From Saccharopolyspora sp. SCSIO 74807 (GTDB lineage Bacteria; Actinomycetota; Actinomycetes; Mycobacteriales; Pseudonocardiaceae), in the NCBI RefSeq assembly GCF_037023755.1, contig NZ_CP146100.1, positions 1,180,501-1,244,500 on the forward strand: a stretch of DNA of 64,000 bases. Direction: 5' to 3'. Both the position numbers and the translations under genes were made by a program. This document shows, one piece after another, positions 11,186 through 19,125 of this stretch; the stretch's first letter is position 1; each line of letters begins with the position of its first letter. A model generated the notes under the pieces. It searched no databases. It saw only the letters and a list, made by a program, of their open reading frames with translations, and was not told where the DNA came from.

Positions 11186-11204
11186 TTAGGTTAGCCTAAC
11201 CTGC
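11186..11204. promoter_or_regulatory. IdeR/DtxR-type iron box
   Basis: TTAGGTTAGCCTAACCTGC matches the 19-bp actinobacterial iron-box consensus TTAGGTTAGSCTAACCTAA at 17 positions and is a near-perfect palindrome. It overlaps the TAA stop codon (11191-11193) of the minus-strand MFS gene, so it is not placed in front of any recognised start codon. It may serve as an operator for an unseen antisense or small transcript, or be a fortuitous or relic site. Confidence 0.6.
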
Positions 11205-12420
11205 CAGGCTGCACAACCCCCGCGCCGCGAACTCGTCTGAGCACCAGCGCACCGGCCGTCGCCGCGAGCAACGCGAGCACGCCGCCGAGCAACAGCGGAG
11301 CCCGCGCGCCCAGGATTTCGGCCAGCCAGCCGGAAGCCAGCCCGCCCAACGGTTTCCCGCCCAGGAACAGCAGCATGTACAGGCCCATCACGCGGCCTCG
11401 CATGGTCGGCTCCACCGCCAACTGCACGGTCGCGTTCGCGCTGGTCGTGAACGTCATGACCGCGATCCCGACCGGGATCAGCGCGGCTCCGAACGACCAG
11501 TAGGTGGGCATCACCGCGGCCAGCGCCTCCAGCAGGCCGAACGCCGCAGCCCCGATCAGCATCAGCCGCAGCCGCGGGCCTCCGCGTCCGCTGCGGCGCG
11601 CCGCGAGCGTCGCCCCGGACAGCGTGCCGATCGCCAGCATCGTGATCAGCAGGCCGTAGCCGTCGGCGTCGCGGCCGAACACGTTGCGCGCGATGACCGC
11701 GAACAGGTTCTCGAAGTTCATCCCGAACGTGCCGATGCAGAACACCAGCACCAGCACCACGACCAGGTCCGGCCGCCGCCGCACGTACTGCAGCCCGGCG
11801 CGCAGCTGGCCGCGTTCTTTGGGCGCGGGCTTGCCGCGGTACAGCTGCGCCGAGCTCATCAGCAGCAGCCCGCCCACCACGGCCGCCGAACTGCCCCCGT
11901 TGAGCAGGAAGACCCAGCCGGTGCCGATCGCGGTGATCAGCAGCCCGGCGATGGCCGGACCGACGATGCGGGCCAGGTTGAACGTCATCGAGTTCAACGC
12001 GACCGCGTTGGTCAGCTGCGCCGGGCCGACCATCTCGACGACGAACGATTGGCGCACCGGCGCGTCGATCGCGGCGAAGCAGCCCAGCACGAAGCACAGC
12101 GCGTAAACGTGCCAGAGCTGCGCGAGCCCGGACACGTCCAGCATCCCAAGCAACAACCCGCACGCGCCGAGCGCGGCCTGCGTGCCGACCAGCAGCCACC
12201 GCTTGTCGAAGCGGTCGGCGATCATGCCCGCCCACAGCGTCAGCAGCAGCGTGGGCAGGAACTGCAGCGCCACGGCCACGCCGAGCGATCCCGCGCTACC
12301 GCCGGAGAGTTCGAGCACGAGCCAGTCCTGCGCGGCCCGCTGCATCCAGGTGCCGGTCAGCGACACGACCTGGCCGGAGGCGTAGAGGCGGTAGTTCCGC
12401 TCGCGCAGCGACGCGAACAT
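11191..12420 (-). CDS. MFS transporter (MFS_3-like exporter)
   Basis: Predicted 409-residue, 12-helix major facilitator protein resembling enterobactin-exporter-like (EntS/MFS_3) carriers. The N-terminus FASLRERNYRLYASGQ, helix 1 region GTWMQRAAQDWLVLEL and loop motif GMIADRFDKRWLL are typical. The marR-family gene lies 139 bp upstream on the same strand and probably controls it. An iron box sits at the gene's very 3' end, which makes a siderophore link tempting, but its position is wrong for simple promoter control. The substrate is unknown. Confidence 0.8.
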   Translation of the reverse strand: MFASLRERNYRLYASGQVVSLTGTWMQRAAQDWLVLELSGGSAGSLGVAVALQFLPTLLLTLWAGMIADRFDKRWLLVGTQAALGACGLLLGMLDVSGLAQLWHVYALCFVLGCFAAIDAPVRQSFVVEMVGPAQLTNAVALNSMTFNLARIVGPAIAGLLITAIGTGWVFLLNGGSSAAVVGGLLLMSSAQLYRGKPAPKERGQLRAGLQYVRRRPDLVVVLVLVFCIGTFGMNFENLFAVIARNVFGRDADGYGLLITMLAIGTLSGATLAARRSGRGGPRLRLMLIGAAAFGLLEALAAVMPTYWSFGAALIPVGIAVMTFTTSANATVQLAVEPTMRGRVMGLYMLLFLGGKPLGGLASGWLAEILGARAPLLLGGVLALLAATAGALVLRRVRGAGVVQPGRLG

Positions 12421-12559
12421 GCCACCGCCGGTATCGGTGCGCGAGCGGCCCGGTGGGGTACCGGAGGCTCCTGGTTCGGAGCCGGTTGCGACGTCGTCCG
12501 GGTCGTGACCCGGCGGCTTCGGAGCTCTCCCTGGCCCGGGCGACGTGCTCAGCCCCTTC

Positions 12560-12994
12560 CTAGCGTTCGGCGATCCGTTCCATTATTTCGGCCGCGCGGC
12601 CCAATGCTGCGCGATCTTCGTCGCTGAGGTCCGCTAGCTGCTGGTCGAGCCAGCGTTCGCGGGCGGAGACCTCTTCTTCGATCCGGTGCCGACCGGCCTC
12701 GGTCAGCTCGACGATCGCCTGCCGCCCATCGGTCGGGTGCGCCCGGCGCACCACCAGGCCGAGGTCTTCCAGCGCGGCGATCACGCGCGTCATCGACGGC
12801 GGCTGCACGCCTTCTTTGGCGGCCAGCTCGCCCGGTGTCATCGCACCCGTCTTGTGCAGCGTGGACAGCGCGGACAGCTGGGTCAGCGTCACCACGGAGT
12901 CGGTGCTCTGCGCCCGCAACCTGCGGTTGAGGCGAACGGAGGCGATCCGCAGGCTGCCTGCCAGCGTGCGCTCGCGTTCGGCGATCTCGGACAC
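12560..12994 (-). CDS. MarR-family transcriptional regulator
   Basis: Predicted 144-residue winged-helix repressor. The DNA-binding helices lie around residues 50-75 (LAAKEGVQPPSMTRVIAALED) and the wing is GLVVRRAHPTDGRQAIVELT. The C-terminal helices would form the dimer interface. The start is GTG at 12994. The MFS gene follows on the same strand, a usual repressor-exporter arrangement. An imperfect palindrome at 13000-13014 just upstream is a likely self-operator. The position corresponds to Rv0880 in the mycobacterial order. Confidence 0.9.
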   Translation of the reverse strand: MSEIAERERTLAGSLRIASVRLNRRLRAQSTDSVVTLTQLSALSTLHKTGAMTPGELAAKEGVQPPSMTRVIAALEDLGLVVRRAHPTDGRQAIVELTEAGRHRIEEEVSARERWLDQQLADLSDEDRAALGRAAEIMERIAER

Positions 12995-12999
12995 GTCGT

Positions 13000-13014
13000 T
13001 AGTCTACCAAACTA
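13000..13014. promoter_or_regulatory. Candidate MarR operator
   Basis: TAGT-CTACCAA-ACTA lies 6 bp upstream of the marR start, in a locally AT-rich patch. MarR proteins often bind TAGT...ACTA-type palindromes, so autoregulation is inferred. Confidence 0.45.
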
Positions 13015-13120
13015 TCTGGCGGCAATTCGGACAAACCCCGCCTTCCGGCGCGGGTGCGGCGGAGCATAGAACACGGCTGCCGCAGCGAGGCACCCAAGGT
13101 GGCAGAACGCGGCCCGGAGG

Positions 13121-14668
13121 TCACGCGCCGAACAGCGCGCTCACCGGATCGGCGACGAAGTACAGCACGAATGCCGCGGACACGACCCACATCAGCGGGT
13201 GCACCGCGCGCACCCGCCCGGTCGCCGACTGCAGCAGCACGTAGCTGATGAAGCCGACGCCGATGCCGTTCGCGATGGAGTAGGTGAACGGCATGACCAC
13301 GATCGTCAGGAACGCGGGCAGCGCGATGGTGAAGTCGGACAGGTCGATGTCCCGGATCTGCGCCAGCATCATCGCGCCCACCACGACCAGCGCGGGCGCG
13401 GCCGCCTCCACCGGGATGACCTGGTAGAGCGGCGTGAAGAACATCGCGGCCAGGAACAGCAGGCCGGTGACCACGTTCGCCAGCCCGGTGCGCGCGCCCT
13501 CGGCGATGCCCGAGGCCGACTCGACGAACACGGTGTTGGAGCTGGCCGAGCCCGCGCCCCCGGCGACCGCCCCGACGCCCTCGACGGCCAGCGCCTTGCC
13601 GATGCCCGGCAGGTTGCCTTCCCGATCGGCCAACCCGGCCTCCTTGCCGAGCCCGGTCATCGTGCCCATCGCGTCGAAGAAGTTCGCCAGCACCAGCGTG
13701 AACACCAGCATCGCCGCGGCCAGCGCGGGCAGCCGCGTCCACGCGCCGAACGAGATCTCCCCTACCAGCGACAGGTCCGGCAGCCCGGCGATCTGATCGG
13801 GCAGCGCCGGATAGCCCAGGTTCCAGCCAGTGCTGCCGGTGTCCTCCGAAGACCCCGAGTGCACCAGCGACTCGACGACGATCGCGACCACCGTGTTGGT
13901 CGCGATGGCGATCAGGATGCCGCCGCGGATCTTGCGCGCGACCAGGACCGCGGTCAGCAGCAGGCCGAACGCGAACACCGCGGTCGGCCAGGACGCGATC
14001 GACCCGTCGATGCCCAGCCCCACCGGCACGGTCGTGTTCGCCGAGTCCGGCAGGCGGCGCACGAACCCGGCGTCGACCAGCCCGACGAAGCTGATGAACA
14101 GGCCGATGCCGACCGCGATCGCCGCCTTCAACGGCGGCGGCACCGCGTTGAACACCGCGGTGCGGAACCCGGTGGCGACCAGGATCAGGATGATGATGCC
14201 GTCGACGACCACCAGGCCCATCGCCTCCGGCCAGCTCACCTGCGCGGCGATGGTCACCGCCAGCAGGGTGTTGATGCCCAGCCCGGCGGCGATGGCGAAC
14301 GGGTAGTTCGCGATCAGGCCGAACAGCAGCGTCATCACGCCAGCGACCAGCGCGGTGCTCGCGGCCACCTGCGGCACGGTGAGGATGTCGCCGAGCACGT
14401 CCCGCTTCGCGGTGGGCGAGTCGGGCGACGAGCTGCCGAGGATCAGCGGGTTGAGCACGATGATGTAGGCGATGGTCACGAACGTGACCAGGCCGCCGCG
14501 CAGTTCCCGGTTCAGCGTGGAACCGCGCTCGGTGATCTTGAAGTAGCGGTCCAGCGCGCCGATGCCGCCGCGCCGCCGCGCGGTTCGCCCGCCCGGGTCT
14601 ACGCCCTGCTCGGCGACGCCTTCGGCGCCCGCCTCCGGGAGCGGTTGCCCGGGAGTGTCCTCCGCCAT
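13121..14668 (-). CDS. AzgA/PbuG-type purine permease (NCS2)
   Basis: Predicted 515-residue membrane permease for hypoxanthine, guanine or adenine. After a 45-residue polar N-terminus come LDRYFKITERGST and GGLVTFVTIAYIIVLNP, which are signature segments of the AzgA-like branch. The motifs FAIAAGLGINTLLAV and GAGSASSNTVFVESASGIAEGAR also fit; the second corresponds to the substrate-site helix. The ATG at 14668 is preferred over the adjacent in-frame GTG at 14671. It is divergent from the small membrane-protein gene by only 46 bp. Confidence 0.88.
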   Translation of the reverse strand: MAEDTPGQPLPEAGAEGVAEQGVDPGGRTARRRGGIGALDRYFKITERGSTLNRELRGGLVTFVTIAYIIVLNPLILGSSSPDSPTAKRDVLGDILTVPQVAASTALVAGVMTLLFGLIANYPFAIAAGLGINTLLAVTIAAQVSWPEAMGLVVVDGIIILILVATGFRTAVFNAVPPPLKAAIAVGIGLFISFVGLVDAGFVRRLPDSANTTVPVGLGIDGSIASWPTAVFAFGLLLTAVLVARKIRGGILIAIATNTVVAIVVESLVHSGSSEDTGSTGWNLGYPALPDQIAGLPDLSLVGEISFGAWTRLPALAAAMLVFTLVLANFFDAMGTMTGLGKEAGLADREGNLPGIGKALAVEGVGAVAGGAGSASSNTVFVESASGIAEGARTGLANVVTGLLFLAAMFFTPLYQVIPVEAAAPALVVVGAMMLAQIRDIDLSDFTIALPAFLTIVVMPFTYSIANGIGVGFISYVLLQSATGRVRAVHPLMWVVSAAFVLYFVADPVSALFGA

Positions 14669-14714
14669 CACTGACCCTCACCCTGCTGCCGACTACCGGG
14701 GTAGCCTGCCCGAC

Positions 14715-15020
14715 GTGGCCGACGACAGTGCATCCGCCCCCGCCTCACCAGCGGCGACACCGCCAGCCCGTGCACACACCGTGCCCGCGCTGCCACGCAG
14801 GCTGGCCGAGCCGACGCCCGTGGTGCTGGCCGGGACGCTGCTGTGGCTGGCCGCTGCGGTGCTGTTCGCCGTGGTCGCACCGCAGAGCGTGCAGTTCTGG
14901 ACCTGCACCGCCGGGTTCGTGCTGGGAGTCATCGGTTACGGAGTGTTCCGCTGGCAGCGCTCCGCGTCCCGCCGCGGCTCCCGCGGCGCGTGGAAGGGAC
15001 TCGCCGGACTCGACGGCTAG
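14715..15020 (+). CDS. Small two-helix membrane protein (DUF2530-like)
   Basis: Predicted 101-residue protein. A 40-residue Ala/Pro-rich N-terminus is followed by two hydrophobic segments, VVLAGTLLWLAAAVLFAVVA and FWTCTAGFVLGVIGYGVFRW, and a basic tail. Size, topology and position match the mycobacterial Rv0879c neighbourhood and the DUF2530 family; this name is from memory. The start is GTG at 14715. Its TAG stop (15018-15020) lies inside the left copy of the IS481 target duplication, so the insertion left the protein intact. Confidence 0.65.
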   Translation: MADDSASAPASPAATPPARAHTVPALPRRLAEPTPVVLAGTLLWLAAAVLFAVVAPQSVQFWTCTAGFVLGVIGYGVFRWQRSASRRGSRGAWKGLAGLDG

Positions 15021-15021
15021 C
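15016..15021. repeat. Left target-site duplication of IS481-family element
   Basis: GCTAGC directly precedes the element and is repeated at 16133-16138. It contains the stop codon of the preceding gene on the plus strand and of the transposase on the minus strand. Confidence 0.9.
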
Positions 15022-16018
15022 TGTATGAGGCCATGACGTTGGTGACGCCGGTGGAGAGCCGGGATGCTGGTGGCTGATCTCCGGCGGCAGTGTGTGGCCG
15101 ATGGTAGTTGTAGTGCACGTTCCAGACCGCCAGAGCCGCGGTGCGGTGGTGTTCGCTGGTCCAGACGCGGGCGTAGAGGAATTCTTCGGCCAGGATTCGG
15201 TTGTAGCGTTCGACTTTCCCGTTGTGGCGTGGGGTGTAGGGCGTGATCCGCTGGTGGCGGGCTCCGCGCAGGACGACGGCGAAGTCCTTCGCGCGGTAGC
15301 AGGCGCCGTTGTCGGTGACCAGGCGATGAATGTGGGCGATGCCGTGACGGGCGAAGAACGCGCGGGCGCGGTGGACGAATCCGATCGCGGTCCGAGCCTT
15401 CTCATCGGGGAGAGCTTCGGTGTAGGCCAGGCGGGAGTAGCCGTCGATCGCGGAGTGCAGGTAGATGTAGCGGGCCCGCTCGCCGCGGGTCTTGCCGCAG
15501 GCAACCCGTTTGTCCTGGTCGCTGCCTTTGCCGTGGACGCGCCAGCCACCACCGTCGGGGATCTCGCCGGTCTTTTTCACGTCCAGGTGGACCATGTGCC
15601 CTGGCCAGCGAGCGAGGATCCGCCGCGGCTGGCGGTTGCCGGCGCCGGTGGGGTCGAGGAACCTGCGCCGGTTCAGCCCGAGATGCAGCAGCTGCCGACC
15701 AACGGTCCGCACCGAGATCATCACACCCTCGGCGGAAAGTTCGGTGGCGATCCGGCGCGCTGAATACTTCCGCTGCCGGCGCAGCTGCTCGATCCGGGTG
15801 ATGGCCTCGGCAGGTGTGGCGGTGGGCTGGTGGTGCGGAACGCTCGGGCGATCGAGCAGCCCTGCCTCGCCGTGGCGGCGCCAGCGGTTGACCCACTTGC
15901 TGGCGCATTGGCGGGAGAGGCCCATCTCGGCGGCGACGTGGGCGATCGGGCGGGTCTGGCACCGCTGCACGAGCCGACGGCGGCCCTCGACAGACAGTGG
16001 GGCATTACGGTGATGCAT
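15017..16018 (-). CDS. IS481-family transposase
   Basis: Predicted 333-residue DDE transposase. The N-terminal helix-turn-helix is VAAEMGLSRQCASKWVNRW. The integrase core has Asp in MVHLDVKKTGE, Asp in LVTDNGACYR and Glu in NGKVERYNRIL. The start MHHRNAPLSVEGR at 16018 is typical of the family and has AGAAAG upstream; an in-frame start at 16063 is possible. The TAG stop (15017-15019) lies outside the element in the duplicated target, so the reading frame is closed by host sequence. Confidence 0.92.
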   Translation of the reverse strand: MHHRNAPLSVEGRRRLVQRCQTRPIAHVAAEMGLSRQCASKWVNRWRRHGEAGLLDRPSVPHHQPTATPAEAITRIEQLRRQRKYSARRIATELSAEGVMISVRTVGRQLLHLGLNRRRFLDPTGAGNRQPRRILARWPGHMVHLDVKKTGEIPDGGGWRVHGKGSDQDKRVACGKTRGERARYIYLHSAIDGYSRLAYTEALPDEKARTAIGFVHRARAFFARHGIAHIHRLVTDNGACYRAKDFAVVLRGARHQRITPYTPRHNGKVERYNRILAEEFLYARVWTSEHHRTAALAVWNVHYNYHRPHTAAGDQPPASRLSTGVTNVMASYS

Positions 16019-16132
16019 GGACGGGTCTTTCTGTCCGGCGGACGAGTTGGTCGCACTTCTCATCCTGCCGCCGAAAGACCCGTCCCCCTCCTCAGACCCC
16101 GCCAGCCGACACCAACGTCACGACCCGCAACA
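15022..16132. mobile_element. IS481-family insertion sequence, 1111 bp
   Basis: Both ends begin with TGT and share TGACGTTGGTG at positions 13-23 from the tip (15034-15044 and, inverted, 16110-16120). It is flanked by a perfect 6-bp duplication, GCTAGC, fitting the NCTAGN target preference known for IS481. One full-length transposase gene fills the element. Perfect duplications and an intact reading frame suggest a fairly recent insertion. Confidence 0.92.
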
Positions 16133-16138
16133 GCTAGC
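16133..16138. repeat. Right target-site duplication of IS481-family element
   Basis: Second copy of GCTAGC, directly after the right end of the element. The stop of the minus-strand sacsin-like gene begins 8 bp further on. Confidence 0.9.
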
Positions 16139-16146
16139 AGCCCGCC

Positions 16147-19125
16147 TCACCGCAGCAACGTGACGCCTTCCGGATCCGCCAGCAGCGCGGCGAGGGCGAA
16201 CCGGCTTTGCCAGGCCCCCGCGGCCCAGGCCAAGGCGCGGGAGAGCCCGTCGGGAGCGCGTTCGGCGTGCACGGCTCCTGCGGAGTCGACCCACCAGTGC
16301 ACCCGCTGCTCGCCCGCGCGCGTGCTCACCCGCAGGCCGTCGTGCAGCGCGACCGAGCCGGCGGGCACCACGATGCCGAGGAGTTCGCAGGCGGTCGGCA
16401 CCCGGCCGACTTCCCGCCACGGCTGCACGCGGCCTTCGCCGAGCACCTGCATGGTGCTCTCCTCGGAGGCCAGCGGGAGGTCCAGCAGTTCGGCGAGCGC
16501 TTCGGCGTCGAACTGGTCGGTTCCGCCGCCCGCGACGACCAGCGGCGCCTCCAGCACGCCGAGCATCCACGGCTCGTCCAGCACCACCGCTCGCTCGGCG
16601 CTGACCACGGCACCGGAGATCGACCGCACGGATTCCGGCGGCTCGGTGAAACCGGCCTCGAGCACTCCGTCCGCGAGCGCGTTCGCCAGTTCCCGGTGCG
16701 CGCGCAGCGCGGTGCCCGCGCGGATGGTGCGCTCGGGATCTCCCAGACGTGCCACCAGATCGGCCGCGTCGCCCGGGTCGTCGATGCGGAGTTCGCCGCG
16801 CACCCCGGCCAGCCGCAACTGGCGGGAGTCCAGGCCCACGCCGGGAACCGGGTCGTAGATCCCGGCGAGTTCTTCGGATTCCGGCAGCCGCCAGTGCCGC
16901 GGCGGCGCGCCGCCGAGCAGCGCGAACCGGGACAGCCACCACGTCGGATGGCTGTGCGGGTCCTGCAGGATGCGCTGCACGTCGGCGGAGCCGGACAGCA
17001 TCCGGATCGCCGCTGGCCAAGCGTCGTCGGCGACCAGGTCGAGGTCCCGGACCGTGGTGAACCGGGCGGGCGGCCACGCGCCTGCCGAGGCCACTTCCTG
17101 CTCGCGCCACCACTGCGCGCTGTCGGCGAACCGCTCGTCGGGTTCCACCGGGTCCTCTTCCACGTGCAGCGCGAAGCCGTCCAGCACCCCGACCGAACGC
17201 AGCAGCTCGCGCGGCCAGCGCCCGGCGAACGCCGAATCCAGCACCGACAGCGGCGCGTCCGGCCCGATCTCGTCGGGATCCAGCACGTCGAGCAGCGCGG
17301 CATCGGGCAGCAGGAGTTCGTCGGCGCGGCGGAAGTCGCCGTCGCGGTCCGGCAGCGCCAGCGCGGCCAGCCAGTCGTGCGGATGCGAATCGCGCACCAG
17401 CCCGAGCACCGATTCGGTCAGCGGCAGCACGTCCGCGCCCGCCTGGGCTTCGGCGACGCTGCCGCGCACCGCCTCGGCCAGCGGGGCGGAGCTGAGCAAT
17501 TCCGCAGGCCCGGCCCGGTGCGCGCCGAGCTGCTCCAGCAGCGGGTGGGCCGCGTCCGGATGCGCGATGCGCAGCCCCGTTATGTCCAGAGTGGACAGCA
17601 CGGCGGCGGGGCCGGTGTCCGAGTCGCCTTCGCTGAGCAGCACGTCCCGGACGCCGGTGACGGTGCGGCCGTCGGCCAGCGGGACCGGCAGCGCCGCGAA
17701 CTCCTCCCGCGCATTGAGGTCGGTGCGCTGTATCGGAGCGAGCGCTTCGTAGAGCCGGTACCACCAGGAGGCGGGGCGTTCCAGCCCGCGAACCGCCTCC
17801 ACGACGTCGGCCGCACCCAGCCGCGGCACCTCCAGCGTGCTCAGCGCGCGGCGCTGCGAAGCATCGGAGAGCTCGGAGGCGAGCAGGCCGGGCACGACGT
17901 CGGAGAGCAGCCGCACCAGTTCCGGCGAGTAGTAGTCCAGCACCACGGCCCCGTGCGGAGCCACCGCGCCACCGGCCCCGCCGGGCAGCCATTCGGTCAC
18001 CCGCAACCGGTCCAGCACGCCCTGCCGCAGCTTGTCGTCCACATCGGACAGCGGGAAGCCGGGCAGCGGCACCAGTGCGGGGCGGTGCTGCGCGGCGATC
18101 TTCAGCACCAGGTCCGGATAGCTCTCCGCGGCGAACGTCAGCACCGAGTCCGTCGCGTGCGCTGCCGCGGCACGGCGCCGGTCGGCCTCCAGCGGCACGC
18201 CTGCCAGCAGCCGGGCGGGCAGCGACAGCCGCTCCTCGGTGGGCGTCGGGGCGTGCAGCACGTCCTCGGCCAGCGGGTTCGGCACGTCGTCGGGGTCCAG
18301 CGGCACCGCCCAGCAGGCCCACCAGTCCGCGCCGCGCCGGGCTTCCGCGCCGAGACCTTCCAGCGCGGACTCCCCCAGCCGTCCGGAAACGCGGTGCAGC
18401 AACCAGCGGTCGATGCTGTGCGGGCTGCGCACGACCACCCGCGAAGCGCCCTCGTCCGCGCGGCGCCAGGACTGCGCGCCGACCCGCACCTCGCGCAGCG
18501 CGGGCAGCGCAAGCAGCAGGTCCGAGGCGTGCTCGGCGAACCCGGCCAGCAGCGCATCACCGTCCACATCGGACCGGAGTGGCAGCCGGACCTCGGTGTC
18601 GAACCCCTCCGGCGGCTGCTCCTGCGTCGGCCACACCAGCCGCAGCACCGGGACCGAGCCCTCCCGGGCTTCGAGCTCCTCGGCCGGTCCGGGCAGCTGC
18701 GCCGCCTCCTGCCTGGTGCGCTGCGCGGAGAAGCCGATCGATCCGGAAACCGACGCCACGCGGGGCTCGTCGGTGATCGCCAGCACGGCGGCGAACCCCA
18801 CGCCGAACCGGCCGACCGTCGCGCCGTCGCGCTTGGCCGAGGCACGCAGCGAAGCCAGCGCCTCCACACCTGCAGCGCTCAGCGCAGCTCCGGTGTTCGC
18901 GATCCGCAGCTCACCGGACTCCAGCCGGACCCAGAGCACACCGTCGGAACCGGCCGCGTCCGCCGCGTTCTGCGCCAGCTCCACCAGCAGCCGGTCGCGG
19001 TAACCACCGAGCCGGAGGTCTTCCTCGGCGTTGGCGTCCTCGCGGAACCTCGTCGGGGAAGACTCCCAGGACCCGAGCACGGCCCGCCGCAGCGCGGCCG
19101 TGCCGAACACGTCGGGACCGTTCAC
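16147..19125 (-). CDS. Sacsin-like GHKL ATPase-domain protein
   Basis: Predicted 992-residue soluble protein with an N-terminal Hsp90/sacsin-type ATP-binding domain. The Bergerat-fold motifs are visible: the N box with Glu49, Asn53 and Asp56 (LVELAQNAADAA), ANTGA at 76-80, and GRFGVG at 105-110. The remaining 800 residues have no motif I recognise, although the family is common in actinobacteria. A chaperone or quality-control role is inferred only from the ATPase domain. The GTG start overlaps the stop of the DUF3027 gene by 4 bp, indicating translational coupling. A longer in-frame extension to 19338 would overlap DUF3027 and is rejected. Confidence 0.8.
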   Translation of the reverse strand: MNGPDVFGTAALRRAVLGSWESSPTRFREDANAEEDLRLGGYRDRLLVELAQNAADAAGSDGVLWVRLESGELRIANTGAALSAAGVEALASLRASAKRDGATVGRFGVGFAAVLAITDEPRVASVSGSIGFSAQRTRQEAAQLPGPAEELEAREGSVPVLRLVWPTQEQPPEGFDTEVRLPLRSDVDGDALLAGFAEHASDLLLALPALREVRVGAQSWRRADEGASRVVVRSPHSIDRWLLHRVSGRLGESALEGLGAEARRGADWWACWAVPLDPDDVPNPLAEDVLHAPTPTEERLSLPARLLAGVPLEADRRRAAAAHATDSVLTFAAESYPDLVLKIAAQHRPALVPLPGFPLSDVDDKLRQGVLDRLRVTEWLPGGAGGAVAPHGAVVLDYYSPELVRLLSDVVPGLLASELSDASQRRALSTLEVPRLGAADVVEAVRGLERPASWWYRLYEALAPIQRTDLNAREEFAALPVPLADGRTVTGVRDVLLSEGDSDTGPAAVLSTLDITGLRIAHPDAAHPLLEQLGAHRAGPAELLSSAPLAEAVRGSVAEAQAGADVLPLTESVLGLVRDSHPHDWLAALALPDRDGDFRRADELLLPDAALLDVLDPDEIGPDAPLSVLDSAFAGRWPRELLRSVGVLDGFALHVEEDPVEPDERFADSAQWWREQEVASAGAWPPARFTTVRDLDLVADDAWPAAIRMLSGSADVQRILQDPHSHPTWWLSRFALLGGAPPRHWRLPESEELAGIYDPVPGVGLDSRQLRLAGVRGELRIDDPGDAADLVARLGDPERTIRAGTALRAHRELANALADGVLEAGFTEPPESVRSISGAVVSAERAVVLDEPWMLGVLEAPLVVAGGGTDQFDAEALAELLDLPLASEESTMQVLGEGRVQPWREVGRVPTACELLGIVVPAGSVALHDGLRVSTRAGEQRVHWWVDSAGAVHAERAPDGLSRALAWAAGAWQSRFALAALLADPEGVTLLR

